From: an uncultured Clostridia bacterium
GTDB taxonomy: Bacteria; Bacillota; Clostridia; UBA1381
Direction: 5' to 3'
Length of the DNA stretch: 16,330 nt
Assembly: GCA_905235885.1 (NCBI GenBank)
Contig: CAJONM010000071.1
Span: 1 to 16,330 of the forward strand
Below, piece by piece: positions 6,702 to 13,503 of the stretch (positions within the stretch are counted from its first letter, which is position 1; each line of letters opens with the position of its first letter). The position numbers and the translations under genes were made by a program. Below the pieces are notes generated by a model. That model was not told the DNA's origin. It worked only from the letters and a program-made list of their open reading frames with translations, and did no database searches.

Positions 6702-7658
6702 TTATATATATCCATATATCCCTCTTACGCTCACCTCGCCGGAGGTTACGGTAATGGTATCATTTTCGGTTTTGACGATAAGTCCGCCGTTTTTGTTTAT
6801 ATCAACAGCGGTACCCGTTATTTCATTGCCTCTAAATATAACGCGGATATCTCTGCCTATCGTAACGCATAAACGGCGGTATTGCTCCGATATCGGCTCA
6901 AATCCGCTCTTGAGGAATTTTTCATAGAGCGGTTCAAATTCGTTCATTACCGACGCGATAAGCTCTGTGCGCGAAACGGCGCTTCCCGTTTCGATAAAAA
7001 CGGATGTCGCTTTACCCCTCAGCTCATCGGGAAAAGATATATTGTTTGCATTTATGCCGATACCGCATACGACATAGCCGATGCGGTCGATTTCGGCGGA
7101 CATTTCCGTAAGAATACCGCATACCTTTCGCGTGCCTATAACAACATCGTTGGGCCATTTTATTTTTGCGCCCGCGCCTATGGCGCGGCATACGGCAAGA
7201 CCGGCTATGAGCGTTATTGCCGACACATCCGACGGTGATATATATGGCTTTAAAAGCAGGGACATAAAAATTCCCGTGCCGGACGGTGATGACCATGCTC
7301 TGCCGAGTCTGCCCTTTCCGTCTGTCTGATGATCTGAGATAAACAGCGTCCCGTCCGGGGAAGAGGAGAGGCGCTTTGCCTCCTCGTTTGTCGAGCCTGT
7401 CCGATCGGTGTAGATAATATTTCGCGCAATATATTTCGTTTTGAGCAGCATATCAACTGCGGACGGTGAAATGGCGGTGGGCGCGTTCATGAGGCGGTAA
7501 CCCTTGTTCGTGAGCGATGCTATCTCATATCCCTCGCTTTTGAGCTTTTTTATATGCTTCCATACGGCCGCACGCGATATGCCGAGCGTATGGCTTATCG
7601 CTTCGCCGGAAATATATCCGTCCGATGATTTTAATGTTTCAAGAATTTTATTTTTCAT
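6702..7658 (-). CDS. birA: bifunctional biotin-protein ligase / repressor BirA
   Basis: The 318-residue protein has an N-terminal helix-turn-helix (about 1-55: ISGEAISHTLGISRAAVWKHI), a central ligase domain and a C-terminal SH3-like domain. The ligase marks are GSTNEEA (about 88-94), the biotinyl-AMP loop GKGRLGRAW (114-122), KWPNDV (167-172), K178 in KVCGIL and GIGINANN (199-206). It activates biotin with ATP and attaches it to carboxylase or decarboxylase carrier domains. The HTH suggests that it also represses biotin genes, none of which are in this window. The start is ATG 7658, with GGAG 8 bases upstream; the earlier GTG at 7667 overlaps that ribosome binding site. Confidence 0.95.
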   Translation of the reverse strand: MKNKILETLKSSDGYISGEAISHTLGISRAAVWKHIKKLKSEGYEIASLTNKGYRLMNAPTAISPSAVDMLLKTKYIARNIIYTDRTGSTNEEAKRLSSSPDGTLFISDHQTDGKGRLGRAWSSPSGTGIFMSLLLKPYISPSDVSAITLIAGLAVCRAIGAGAKIKWPNDVVIGTRKVCGILTEMSAEIDRIGYVVCGIGINANNISFPDELRGKATSVFIETGSAVSRTELIASVMNEFEPLYEKFLKSGFEPISEQYRRLCVTIGRDIRVIFRGNEITGTAVDINKNGGLIVKTENDTITVTSGEVSVRGIYGYI

Positions 7659-7676
7659 TGTGATCACTCCGCTGTT

Positions 7677-7705
7677 ATTGTAACATTTACAAAATAAAAT
7701 ATCAA
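7677..7705 (-). promoter_or_regulatory. birA promoter, extended -10 type
   Basis: Read on the minus strand, TTGATA (7705-7700) and TACAAT (7682-7677) are 17 bases apart, with TG one base before the -10 element. The ATG is about 19 bases from the -10, so the leader is very short. Confidence 0.8.
7678..7692. promoter_or_regulatory. inverted repeat over the birA -10 element
   Basis: TTGTAA-CAT-TTACAA is a perfect 6-3-6 palindrome covering the birA -10 box. It is a candidate operator. The spacing does not match the long-spaced dyad I know for BirA operators in Firmicutes, so the regulator is unknown. Confidence 0.4.
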
Positions 7706-7725
7706 TACTTTTTATGCTTTATTTA

Positions 7726-7754
7726 TTGAAATATACAGTTGTTTGTGTTAAAAT
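7726..7754 (+). promoter_or_regulatory. mutS2 promoter, extended -10 type
   Basis: TTGAAA (7726-7731) and TAAAAT (7749-7754) are 17 bases apart, with TG one base before the -10. Predicted transcription begins near 7761. It lies back to back with the birA promoter; 20 bases separate the two -35 boxes. Confidence 0.8.
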
Positions 7755-7763
7755 ACGATTATG

Positions 7764-7769
7764 CGAGGT
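7764..7769 (+). promoter_or_regulatory. ribosome binding site that decides the mutS2 start
   Basis: GAGGTG lies 10 bases before TTG 7780. The ATG at 7714 lies upstream of the promoter itself and cannot be on the predicted transcript. GTG 7768 overlaps this site. TTG 7780 is therefore the preferred start. Confidence 0.65.
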
Positions 7770-7779
7770 GAAACGCGAT

Positions 7780-10155
7780 TTGAAAAAGGTTCTGAAAATA
7801 CTGGAGTTTGATAAAATACTCGACAGGCTTGCCGGTTATACGCAATCAGAGCAGGTCAGGAGAAGAATATATAAGCTTGAGCCGTATAGAGATGTAAAGA
7901 CCGCGTCGGCGGCACAGCGCGAGACGACGGAGGCGGTGTCAACGCTTTTAAAGCTCGGCACGCCGCCGGTAAGCCTGTCGGCTGCCGATGTGCGCGGCAG
8001 CGTCCGACGCGCCGCACAGGGCGGCGTTCTTACGGCGCGCGAGCTTATTGATATATCGCGTGTGCTGTATATCGCGCGGCGTATGAGATCGTATCTTGAT
8101 GAGATTACCGCCGAATGCGCGGTGCTTGTCGGGCTGCGCGAGAGACTTGTCGTTTGCCGCACACTGGAGGATAAGATCAATTCAGCCGTTATTTCCGAAA
8201 CGGAAATAGCCGACGACGCGTCATCGGAGCTCTCCTCGCTCCGCCGTCGCATGAAAAATCTTAACGGCAAAATACGCGACACATTAAACGGTATGATCCA
8301 CAGCGCGTATTATAAAAAGTATTTGCAGGACTCTATCGTAACGATGCGTTCGGACAGGTATGTCGTACCCGTCCGCGCCGAATATAAATCGGAAGTGCCG
8401 GGCATAGTTCATGATACATCGTCAACGGGGCAGACTATGTTTATAGAGCCTATGAGCGTTGTTAATATGAATAACGAGATACGCGACCTGAAAAATGCCG
8501 AGCAGCGCGAGATAGAGCGGATATTGGCGGAGCTTTCAGTCGCCGCGGCGGAAAACGCGGAGGATATAGAAGAGGATCACAAATGTATCTCCGAGCTTGA
8601 TTTCATATTTGCCAAAGGTAAGCTCTCGCTCGATACGGACGGAGCGGAGCCGAAGCTCAACGGTAAGGGCATAATAAACTTCAAAAAAGCAAGGCATCCG
8701 CTTATTGACCGCGATAAAGTCGTTGCAAACAACATAACATTCGGAAAGGGTACAGACACTCTCGTTGTTACCGGCCCGAATACGGGCGGAAAGACAGTAA
8801 CGCTCAAAACAGTCGGTCTTTTATCTATTATGGCGGCGGCAGGACTGCACATTACCGCCGCCGACAACAGCGACGCGGCTGTTTTTTCAAAGATATACGC
8901 CGATATAGGCGATGAGCAGTCGATAGAACAAAGCTTGTCCACATTTTCATCGCATATGGTAAATATCGTTAAGATAATGAAAAATGTTGACACAAACACG
9001 CTTGCACTTTTTGATGAACTGGGTGCCGGCACAGACCCCACAGAGGGCGCGGCGCTTGCCATAGCCATACTTGAGCGGCTGCGCGAGATGGGCGTTAAAA
9101 CGCTTGCGACAACGCATTACAGCGAGCTGAAGCTGTTTGCGCTTTCCACAGACGGCGTTGAGAACGCGTCATGCGAATTTGATGTAAAAACGCTCCAACC
9201 CACATATAAGCTGCTCATTGGCGTGCCGGGCAAGTCGAATGCGTTTGCAATATCAAGGCGGCTTGGGCTGGACAAATCGGTAATTGATCGGGCAAATGAT
9301 ATTTTGTCCGATGAAGATATAAAGTTTGAGGATGTCATAACCGACCTTGAAGCCGCGCGTACACAGGCGCGGCGAGATGCGGACGAGAACGAGCGCATGA
9401 AGGCGGAGCTGAAGGATCTGCGTAAGGCGATAGAGTCGGACAGGATCAAGCTAAAGGACAATAAATCGCGTATTCTTCAGGAGGCGAACAGGCAGGCGAA
9501 GATTATAGTTATGGATGCCAAAGACGAGGCAAACGAGATAATACGCGAGCTTGAAAGGCTGCGTCAGCAGGGCATATCCGAGCTTGACGAAAAGGCGAGC
9601 TCTGCGCGGCAAAGACTGAAAAAACGCGAGGACAGCATAGATAAAAAGCTTAAAGACACAGTCATACCCAAGCGTACCGCCGCACAACCGCCCAAGGATC
9701 TGAAACCGGGTGAGCTTGTGCGGATATTAGATATTGATTGTGATGCGACGGTTATAAAACCGCCCGATAAATACGGCAAGGTCAGAGTTGAAGCCGGCAT
9801 AATCAAAATGGAAACGGATATTACAAACCTGCGCCGTACAGATACGGATGCGAAGAAGCATGAGAAGCAGACCGAGCATTATACGCGCGGCTTTGAGTCA
9901 AAGGCAAAGACTGCATCAACGGAGCTTGATATTCGCGGTCAATACCCCGATGAGGGGCTTATGAACGCGGAAAAATTCCTTGATGACTGCTACCTTGCAG
10001 GAATATCGACAGCAAGGATCGTTCATGGCAAGGGAACGGGCGTTCTGAAAAAATATATACGCGATATGTTGAGAAAAAATAAGTTTGTAAAGAGCTATCG
10101 TCCCGGTGAGTTCGGCGAGGGAGATGACGGAGTTACGGTAGTAGAGCTGAAATAG
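7780..10155 (+). CDS. mutS2: endonuclease / ribosome-rescue ATPase MutS2
   Basis: The 791-residue product (TTG start) matches MutS2 in length and architecture. The N-terminal core begins KKVLKILEFDKILDRLAGYT. The ATPase domain has Walker A GPNTGGKT (332-339) and Walker B with DELGAGTDPTEG (about 412-423). A charged coiled coil spans about 515-640, a small beta domain follows, and a C-terminal Smr nuclease domain (about 713-790) carries LDIRGQ and HGKGTG (749-754). It lacks the mismatch-recognition domain of MutS. MutS2 proteins have been linked to suppression of recombination and, in Bacillus, to splitting of collided ribosomes. It heads a three-gene run: the HD gene starts 9 bases after its stop. 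Confidence 0.95.
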   Translation: MKKVLKILEFDKILDRLAGYTQSEQVRRRIYKLEPYRDVKTASAAQRETTEAVSTLLKLGTPPVSLSAADVRGSVRRAAQGGVLTARELIDISRVLYIARRMRSYLDEITAECAVLVGLRERLVVCRTLEDKINSAVISETEIADDASSELSSLRRRMKNLNGKIRDTLNGMIHSAYYKKYLQDSIVTMRSDRYVVPVRAEYKSEVPGIVHDTSSTGQTMFIEPMSVVNMNNEIRDLKNAEQREIERILAELSVAAAENAEDIEEDHKCISELDFIFAKGKLSLDTDGAEPKLNGKGIINFKKARHPLIDRDKVVANNITFGKGTDTLVVTGPNTGGKTVTLKTVGLLSIMAAAGLHITAADNSDAAVFSKIYADIGDEQSIEQSLSTFSSHMVNIVKIMKNVDTNTLALFDELGAGTDPTEGAALAIAILERLREMGVKTLATTHYSELKLFALSTDGVENASCEFDVKTLQPTYKLLIGVPGKSNAFAISRRLGLDKSVIDRANDILSDEDIKFEDVITDLEAARTQARRDADENERMKAELKDLRKAIESDRIKLKDNKSRILQEANRQAKIIVMDAKDEANEIIRELERLRQQGISELDEKASSARQRLKKREDSIDKKLKDTVIPKRTAAQPPKDLKPGELVRILDIDCDATVIKPPDKYGKVRVEAGIIKMETDITNLRRTDTDAKKHEKQTEHYTRGFESKAKTASTELDIRGQYPDEGLMNAEKFLDDCYLAGISTARIVHGKGTGVLKKYIRDMLRKNKFVKSYRPGEFGEGDDGVTVVELK

Positions 10156-10164
10156 GAGTGTATA

Positions 10165-10605
10165 ATGATATATACAGACAAAACGAAAATGGCGATGCGT
10201 ATCGCATACCGAGCGCATAAATCGCAAAAGGATAAAAGCGGTATGCCGTATATATTCCACCCGATCATAGTTGCCGAGCAGATGCAGGACGAAAAAACGA
10301 CCTGTGCCGCGTTACTGCACGATGTCGCGGAGGATACGGATATTACGATAGATGAGCTTGCAGGATGCGGCTTTGACGGTGATGTCATAGACGCGCTGAG
10401 ACTCCTTACGCATGATCTGTCCGTGCCGTATCTTGAGTATATCGAAAGGATGAAAGATGATTCCATAGCGAGAAAAGTAAAGCTTGCCGATCTTAGGCAT
10501 AATAGTGACACAGCCCGTCTTGATGTTATAGACGATGAGGAGATAGAAAGACTGGAAAGGTACAGACGGGCGATAGAGATATTAAGCGAGGAGGAAAAGA
10601 TATGA
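10165..10605 (+). CDS. stand-alone RelA/SpoT-like HD hydrolase (candidate small alarmone hydrolase)
   Basis: The 146-residue protein is a single HD-phosphohydrolase domain of RelA/SpoT type. DKSGMPYIFHP holds the first metal-binding histidine (H32). HDVAEDT supplies H52, D53, E56 and D57. KLADLRHN supplies D109 and N113, matching the KLADRLHN motif of Rel hydrolase domains. There is no synthetase, TGS or ACT domain, so it resembles small alarmone hydrolases (SAH/MESH1-like) that cleave pyrophosphate from (p)ppGpp. An alternative is a related HD nucleotide or NADPH phosphatase. AGGAG lies 6 bases before the ATG and overlaps the mutS2 stop region. Its TGA overlaps the ATG of the DUF1015 gene, so the two are translationally coupled. 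Confidence 0.82.
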   Translation: MIYTDKTKMAMRIAYRAHKSQKDKSGMPYIFHPIIVAEQMQDEKTTCAALLHDVAEDTDITIDELAGCGFDGDVIDALRLLTHDLSVPYLEYIERMKDDSIARKVKLADLRHNSDTARLDVIDDEEIERLERYRRAIEILSEEEKI

Positions 10606-11861
10606 ATATATTCAGGGCCGCGGACATACTTCTGCCGCAAAACAGCGATTATTCAAAATGGAGCGTAGTTGCGTGCGACCAGTATTCATCAGAGCCGCAA
10701 TATTGGGAGCAAGCCGCCGCATATGTCGGAGATGCTCCGTCAACGCTAAAGCTGATATTCCCGGAGGCGTATTTAGGTGAGGAAAACGCCGATGAGCGGA
10801 TAAAGACCATAAACGCAACCATGCGCCAATATCTTGCGGACGGGATATTTGCCGAATACCCCGATGCTCTCATATATGTTGAGCGGACATTATCGGACGG
10901 AAAAACGCGGCGCGGTATCGTGGGCGCGATAGATCTGGAAAAATACGATTATTCCGTCGGCTCGCAATCGGCGGTACGCGCAACGGAGGGGACGATCGTT
11001 TCCCGTATACCGCCGCGGCAGAGAATACGCCGCAACGCGCCTATCGAGCTTCCTCATATCATAATGCTTATAGATGACAGGGAAAAGAAGATAGTCGAGG
11101 GCGTAACGGCGCGTAAGACGGAGCTTGCGAAGGTATACGATTTTGAGCTTATGCAGGACGGCGGACATATCGCAGGGTATATTCTTGACGATAAGGCGAA
11201 AACGGCTGTGCTCAGAGGGCTTGACAAGCTTGAGGATAAAGCGGGTTTTGAGAAAAAATACGGTGTAAAGGATAAAGAGGTGCTTGTCATTGCCGTAGGT
11301 GACGGCAACCACTCTCTCGCAACGGCAAAGGCGTGCTGGGAAGAGCTGAAGCCGACGCTTACCGACGAGCAGAGAAACACGCATCCGGCGCGGTTCGCGC
11401 TTGCTGAGCTTGGCAATCTCCACGATGACTCGCTTGAATTTGAGCCTATACACCGCGTGGTGTTCGGTGTGGACGGCGATAAAATAGAGACGGCGCTAAA
11501 AGCGTATTATCCGCAGCTTTCCGAAACTGATAACGGCGGACAGAAGATAACGATAGTGCGCGGCGGCATCGAAAGAGCCGTATATATATCCGACGCGCCG
11601 AGCAATCTGGCGGTCGGAACGCTGCAAAAATTCTTAGACGATTATCTTGCGGAAAATGACGGAGAGATAGACTACATCCATGGCGCGGATGTCGTAAGGA
11701 GCCTTGCGGTGGCGGATAATTCGATCGGATTTATCGTGGATGCGATGGAAAAGGATGATCTGTTTATGACGGTCATAAAGGACGGCGCGCTGCCGCGGAA
11801 AACTTTCTCAATGGGCGAAGCGCATGATAAGAGATTTTATCTTGAAGCAAAGAAAATATAA
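10602..11861 (+). CDS. DUF1015 family protein
   Basis: The 419-residue protein belongs to DUF1015, whose members are usually 400-430 residues. The opening FRAADILLPQNSDYSKWSVVACDQYSSEP and the central VIAVGDGNHSLATAKA (about 229-244) are typical of the Clostridial branch. The GDGNHS motif and the acidic residues suggest a conserved pocket, but no activity is established to my knowledge. In some Clostridia relatives lie beside serine-biosynthesis genes; that is not so here. It overlaps the HD hydrolase gene by 4 bases (ATGA) and a GAGGAGG ribosome site lies inside that gene. A strong terminator follows. Confidence 0.88.
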   Translation: MNIFRAADILLPQNSDYSKWSVVACDQYSSEPQYWEQAAAYVGDAPSTLKLIFPEAYLGEENADERIKTINATMRQYLADGIFAEYPDALIYVERTLSDGKTRRGIVGAIDLEKYDYSVGSQSAVRATEGTIVSRIPPRQRIRRNAPIELPHIIMLIDDREKKIVEGVTARKTELAKVYDFELMQDGGHIAGYILDDKAKTAVLRGLDKLEDKAGFEKKYGVKDKEVLVIAVGDGNHSLATAKACWEELKPTLTDEQRNTHPARFALAELGNLHDDSLEFEPIHRVVFGVDGDKIETALKAYYPQLSETDNGGQKITIVRGGIERAVYISDAPSNLAVGTLQKFLDDYLAENDGEIDYIHGADVVRSLAVADNSIGFIVDAMEKDDLFMTVIKDGALPRKTFSMGEAHDKRFYLEAKKI

Positions 11862-11867
11862 TCAAAT

Positions 11868-11900
11868 GGGGCTGTAAAAAACCGAGTTTTTTACAGCCTC
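11868..11900. terminator. bidirectional terminator between the DUF1015 gene and aspS
   Basis: GGCTGTAAAAAAC (11870-11882) pairs with GTTTTTTACAGCC (11886-11898), 13 bp with a 3-base loop; two more pairs (one G-U) extend it to 11868-11900. The A-rich and T-rich arms let it serve both convergent transcripts. Its core is nearly the same as that at 6644-6690. Confidence 0.85.
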
Positions 11901-11918
11901 TTATCGTTAATAGCAATC

Positions 11919-13232
11919 TTATTCATTTGTGAAGCTGTGCATATCGCGTGGAAAAAGCGATGCCTGCCGTATGTTTTCAAGCCCCAGCAGCTTCATAACG
12001 AGCCGCTCCGAGCCGATGCACAGTCCGCCATGCGGCGGAAGCCCGTATCTATGGCTTGAAAGGTATTCCGTAAGACCTTTGGTGGATATTCCGAGCTGTG
12101 AAAGCTTTTCGAGCTGAGTATCATAATCATGGATACGCTGTCCGCCCGACGCTATTTCAAGACCGTCAAACAAAAGGTCAAAGGTTTCCGAAAGCGTATC
12201 GCTATCGGGCGACGCCATCTCGTAAAATTGCCTTTTCGCGGCAGGAAATTTCGTTACAAATACAAATCGGCTACCAAAGGTTTCTTTTGCGTATTGACAC
12301 AGCCGCATCTGATCTGTCGGGTCAAGGTCAAGCTGATCTCGCTTTTTATCCAATATATCCAGCGCTTCATAAAATGTTACGGAAGGTATCGAGTCTATCC
12401 GCGGCAGAGCTGCGCCGAGCAGTTCAAGCTCCGCATCGTAGCCCTTGTCTAAATACGAAATGATATATTTAAGCGCGGCGGTCGCCGTTTGCATAATATC
12501 GGTCATATCCCGAATATATCCCATTTCAAGATCAAGCCCTATAAATTCTGCAAGGTGCCTTGTGCTGTTATGCTTTTCGGCGCGGTATGACGGAGCGATC
12601 TCAAAAACTCTGTCAAAAAACGCGATACAGATTTGCTTGTAAAGCTGCGGACTTTGCGCAAGCATGGCATCGTCACCGAAGTATTTAAGACGAAATACAT
12701 TCGTGCCGCCCTCCGTCGCTGCCGCGCATATCTTAGGCGAATGTATTTCGGTAAAGCCTTCTTTGACCATAAATTCTCTAAATCCGCTGGCAACACCCTC
12801 GCATATTTTTAAAACGGCTCTCTCGCGCGGATGACGCAGCGCCACAGATCTGTTTTTCAGGTTTTCCTCTATCGTGCAGCCGAGAACTCTGTCGGAAACG
12901 CGCAGAGGATAGTCCGCTGTCGGCTTTGACAGAACTCTGAAGCGTTTAAGTGTTATTTCAAAGCCGAACGGCGCGCGCGGCTCATCCTTTACACTGCCGT
13001 AAAGCTCAATATACGCTCCCTCGCAAAGGTCTCGCGGATCGGTCTCGCATATTTTTTTGTCACAGATCGTCTGAAGGACATATCTGCCTGTCCGAACCAT
13101 GACAAATATAAAAGATGACGCGCTTTGAAGCTTATGAACACAAGCGGACAGGGATATATCCTCTCCGACCGAGCGTCTTAGCACCTCCGGCGTCAACTGA
13201 CATATAAGCGATTTTCCGTCTATATTCTGCAT
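11919..13232 (-). CDS. aspS: archaeal-type aspartyl-tRNA synthetase, predicted non-discriminating (Asp/Asn)
   Basis: The 437-residue class II synthetase has an N-terminal OB-fold anticodon domain (about 1-110) and a catalytic domain with motif 1 around GFTEIHSPKI, motif 2 in YRAEKHNSTRHLAEF and motif 3 in GGLCIGSERLVMKLLGL ending SLFPRD. The EGGTNVF and AQSPQLYKQ segments and the length put it with archaeal-type AspRS, not the longer bacterial AspRS with its GAD insertion. By-eye alignment with the Thermococcus enzyme puts H33 and P88 where the discriminating enzyme has W26 and K85. His and Pro there mark enzymes that also charge tRNA-Asn. The ATG has AAAGGA 7 bases upstream. Confidence 0.92.
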   Translation of the reverse strand: MQNIDGKSLICQLTPEVLRRSVGEDISLSACVHKLQSASSFIFVMVRTGRYVLQTICDKKICETDPRDLCEGAYIELYGSVKDEPRAPFGFEITLKRFRVLSKPTADYPLRVSDRVLGCTIEENLKNRSVALRHPRERAVLKICEGVASGFREFMVKEGFTEIHSPKICAAATEGGTNVFRLKYFGDDAMLAQSPQLYKQICIAFFDRVFEIAPSYRAEKHNSTRHLAEFIGLDLEMGYIRDMTDIMQTATAALKYIISYLDKGYDAELELLGAALPRIDSIPSVTFYEALDILDKKRDQLDLDPTDQMRLCQYAKETFGSRFVFVTKFPAAKRQFYEMASPDSDTLSETFDLLFDGLEIASGGQRIHDYDTQLEKLSQLGISTKGLTEYLSSHRYGLPPHGGLCIGSERLVMKLLGLENIRQASLFPRDMHSFTNE

Positions 13233-13285
13233 ATCATATTCCTTTCCGCAATTTATCGGAGCAAATACGCGGCAGATAGCAATAA

Positions 13286-13329
13286 TCAGGAAATTACAAC
13301 ATCATCCTTCGGATGTTGTAATTTCCTGA
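13286..13329. repeat. perfect 18-bp stem hairpin in the aspS leader
   Basis: TCAGGAAATTACAACATC (13286-13303) and its exact reverse complement (13312-13329) enclose an 8-base loop; one more A-T pair extends the stem. It lies 54 bases before the aspS start. Neither side has a T run, so it is not a plain terminator. It may be an RNA control element, a protein-binding site or a small palindromic repeat. Confidence 0.75.
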
Positions 13330-13336
13330 TATAATA

Positions 13337-13396
13337 AGCAAAAAAGCGCGCATAATCCTACATGACCCATCAATAGGATTATACAACGCCTTTGCT
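13337..13396 (-). terminator. terminator-like stem-loop: vanW-gene terminator or aspS attenuator
   Basis: On the minus strand a 9-bp stem (13382-13374 with 13360-13352) closes a 13-base loop. It extends outward through G-U and G-C pairs to GCG/CGC and then into T6 (13345-13340). The outer G-U pairs (for example 51/83 and 49/85 of 13300) form only in minus-strand RNA, which supports that polarity. It lies downstream of the vanW-family gene and also downstream of a predicted aspS promoter. Confidence 0.55.
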
Positions 13397-13409
13397 GTAC
13401 AACATAATT

Positions 13410-13438
13410 ATAATATCACAAAATCCGCTGTATTGCAA
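13410..13438 (-). promoter_or_regulatory. probable aspS promoter
   Basis: On the minus strand TTGCAA (13438-13433) and TATTAT (13415-13410) are 17 bases apart, with TG one base before the -10 element. Transcription would start near 13403, giving an aspS leader of about 170 bases that contains both hairpins at 13337-13396 and 13286-13329. Confidence 0.6.
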
Positions 13439-13503
13439 TAGATAATTTGCATAAAAACATAAAATTATTATATTTTTTTTAGCATATATTAACGAATGCG
13501 AGT

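Noticed and set aside
6682..6927. Small plus-strand open frames after the lipoprotein gene
   Set aside because: They start inside the terminator and read antisense through the birA C-terminus, with no ribosome binding site.
8577..9068. 163-codon minus-strand open frame inside mutS2
   Set aside because: It lies across the conserved ATPase domain of mutS2, is Ser/Ala/Pro-rich in the way antisense frames are, and has no promoter or ribosome binding site.
10890..11453. 187-codon minus-strand open frame inside the DUF1015 gene
   Set aside because: Shadow frame over a well-supported gene; no recognisable domain.
13286..13382. CRISPR or integron-type site made of the two palindromes
   Set aside because: The two hairpins differ in sequence, there are no regularly spaced repeats, and no cas or integrase gene is near.
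13233..13440. T-box riboswitch upstream of aspS
   Set aside because: A T-box was expected for a synthetase gene, but the conserved T-box sequence and antiterminator could not be found on the minus strand.
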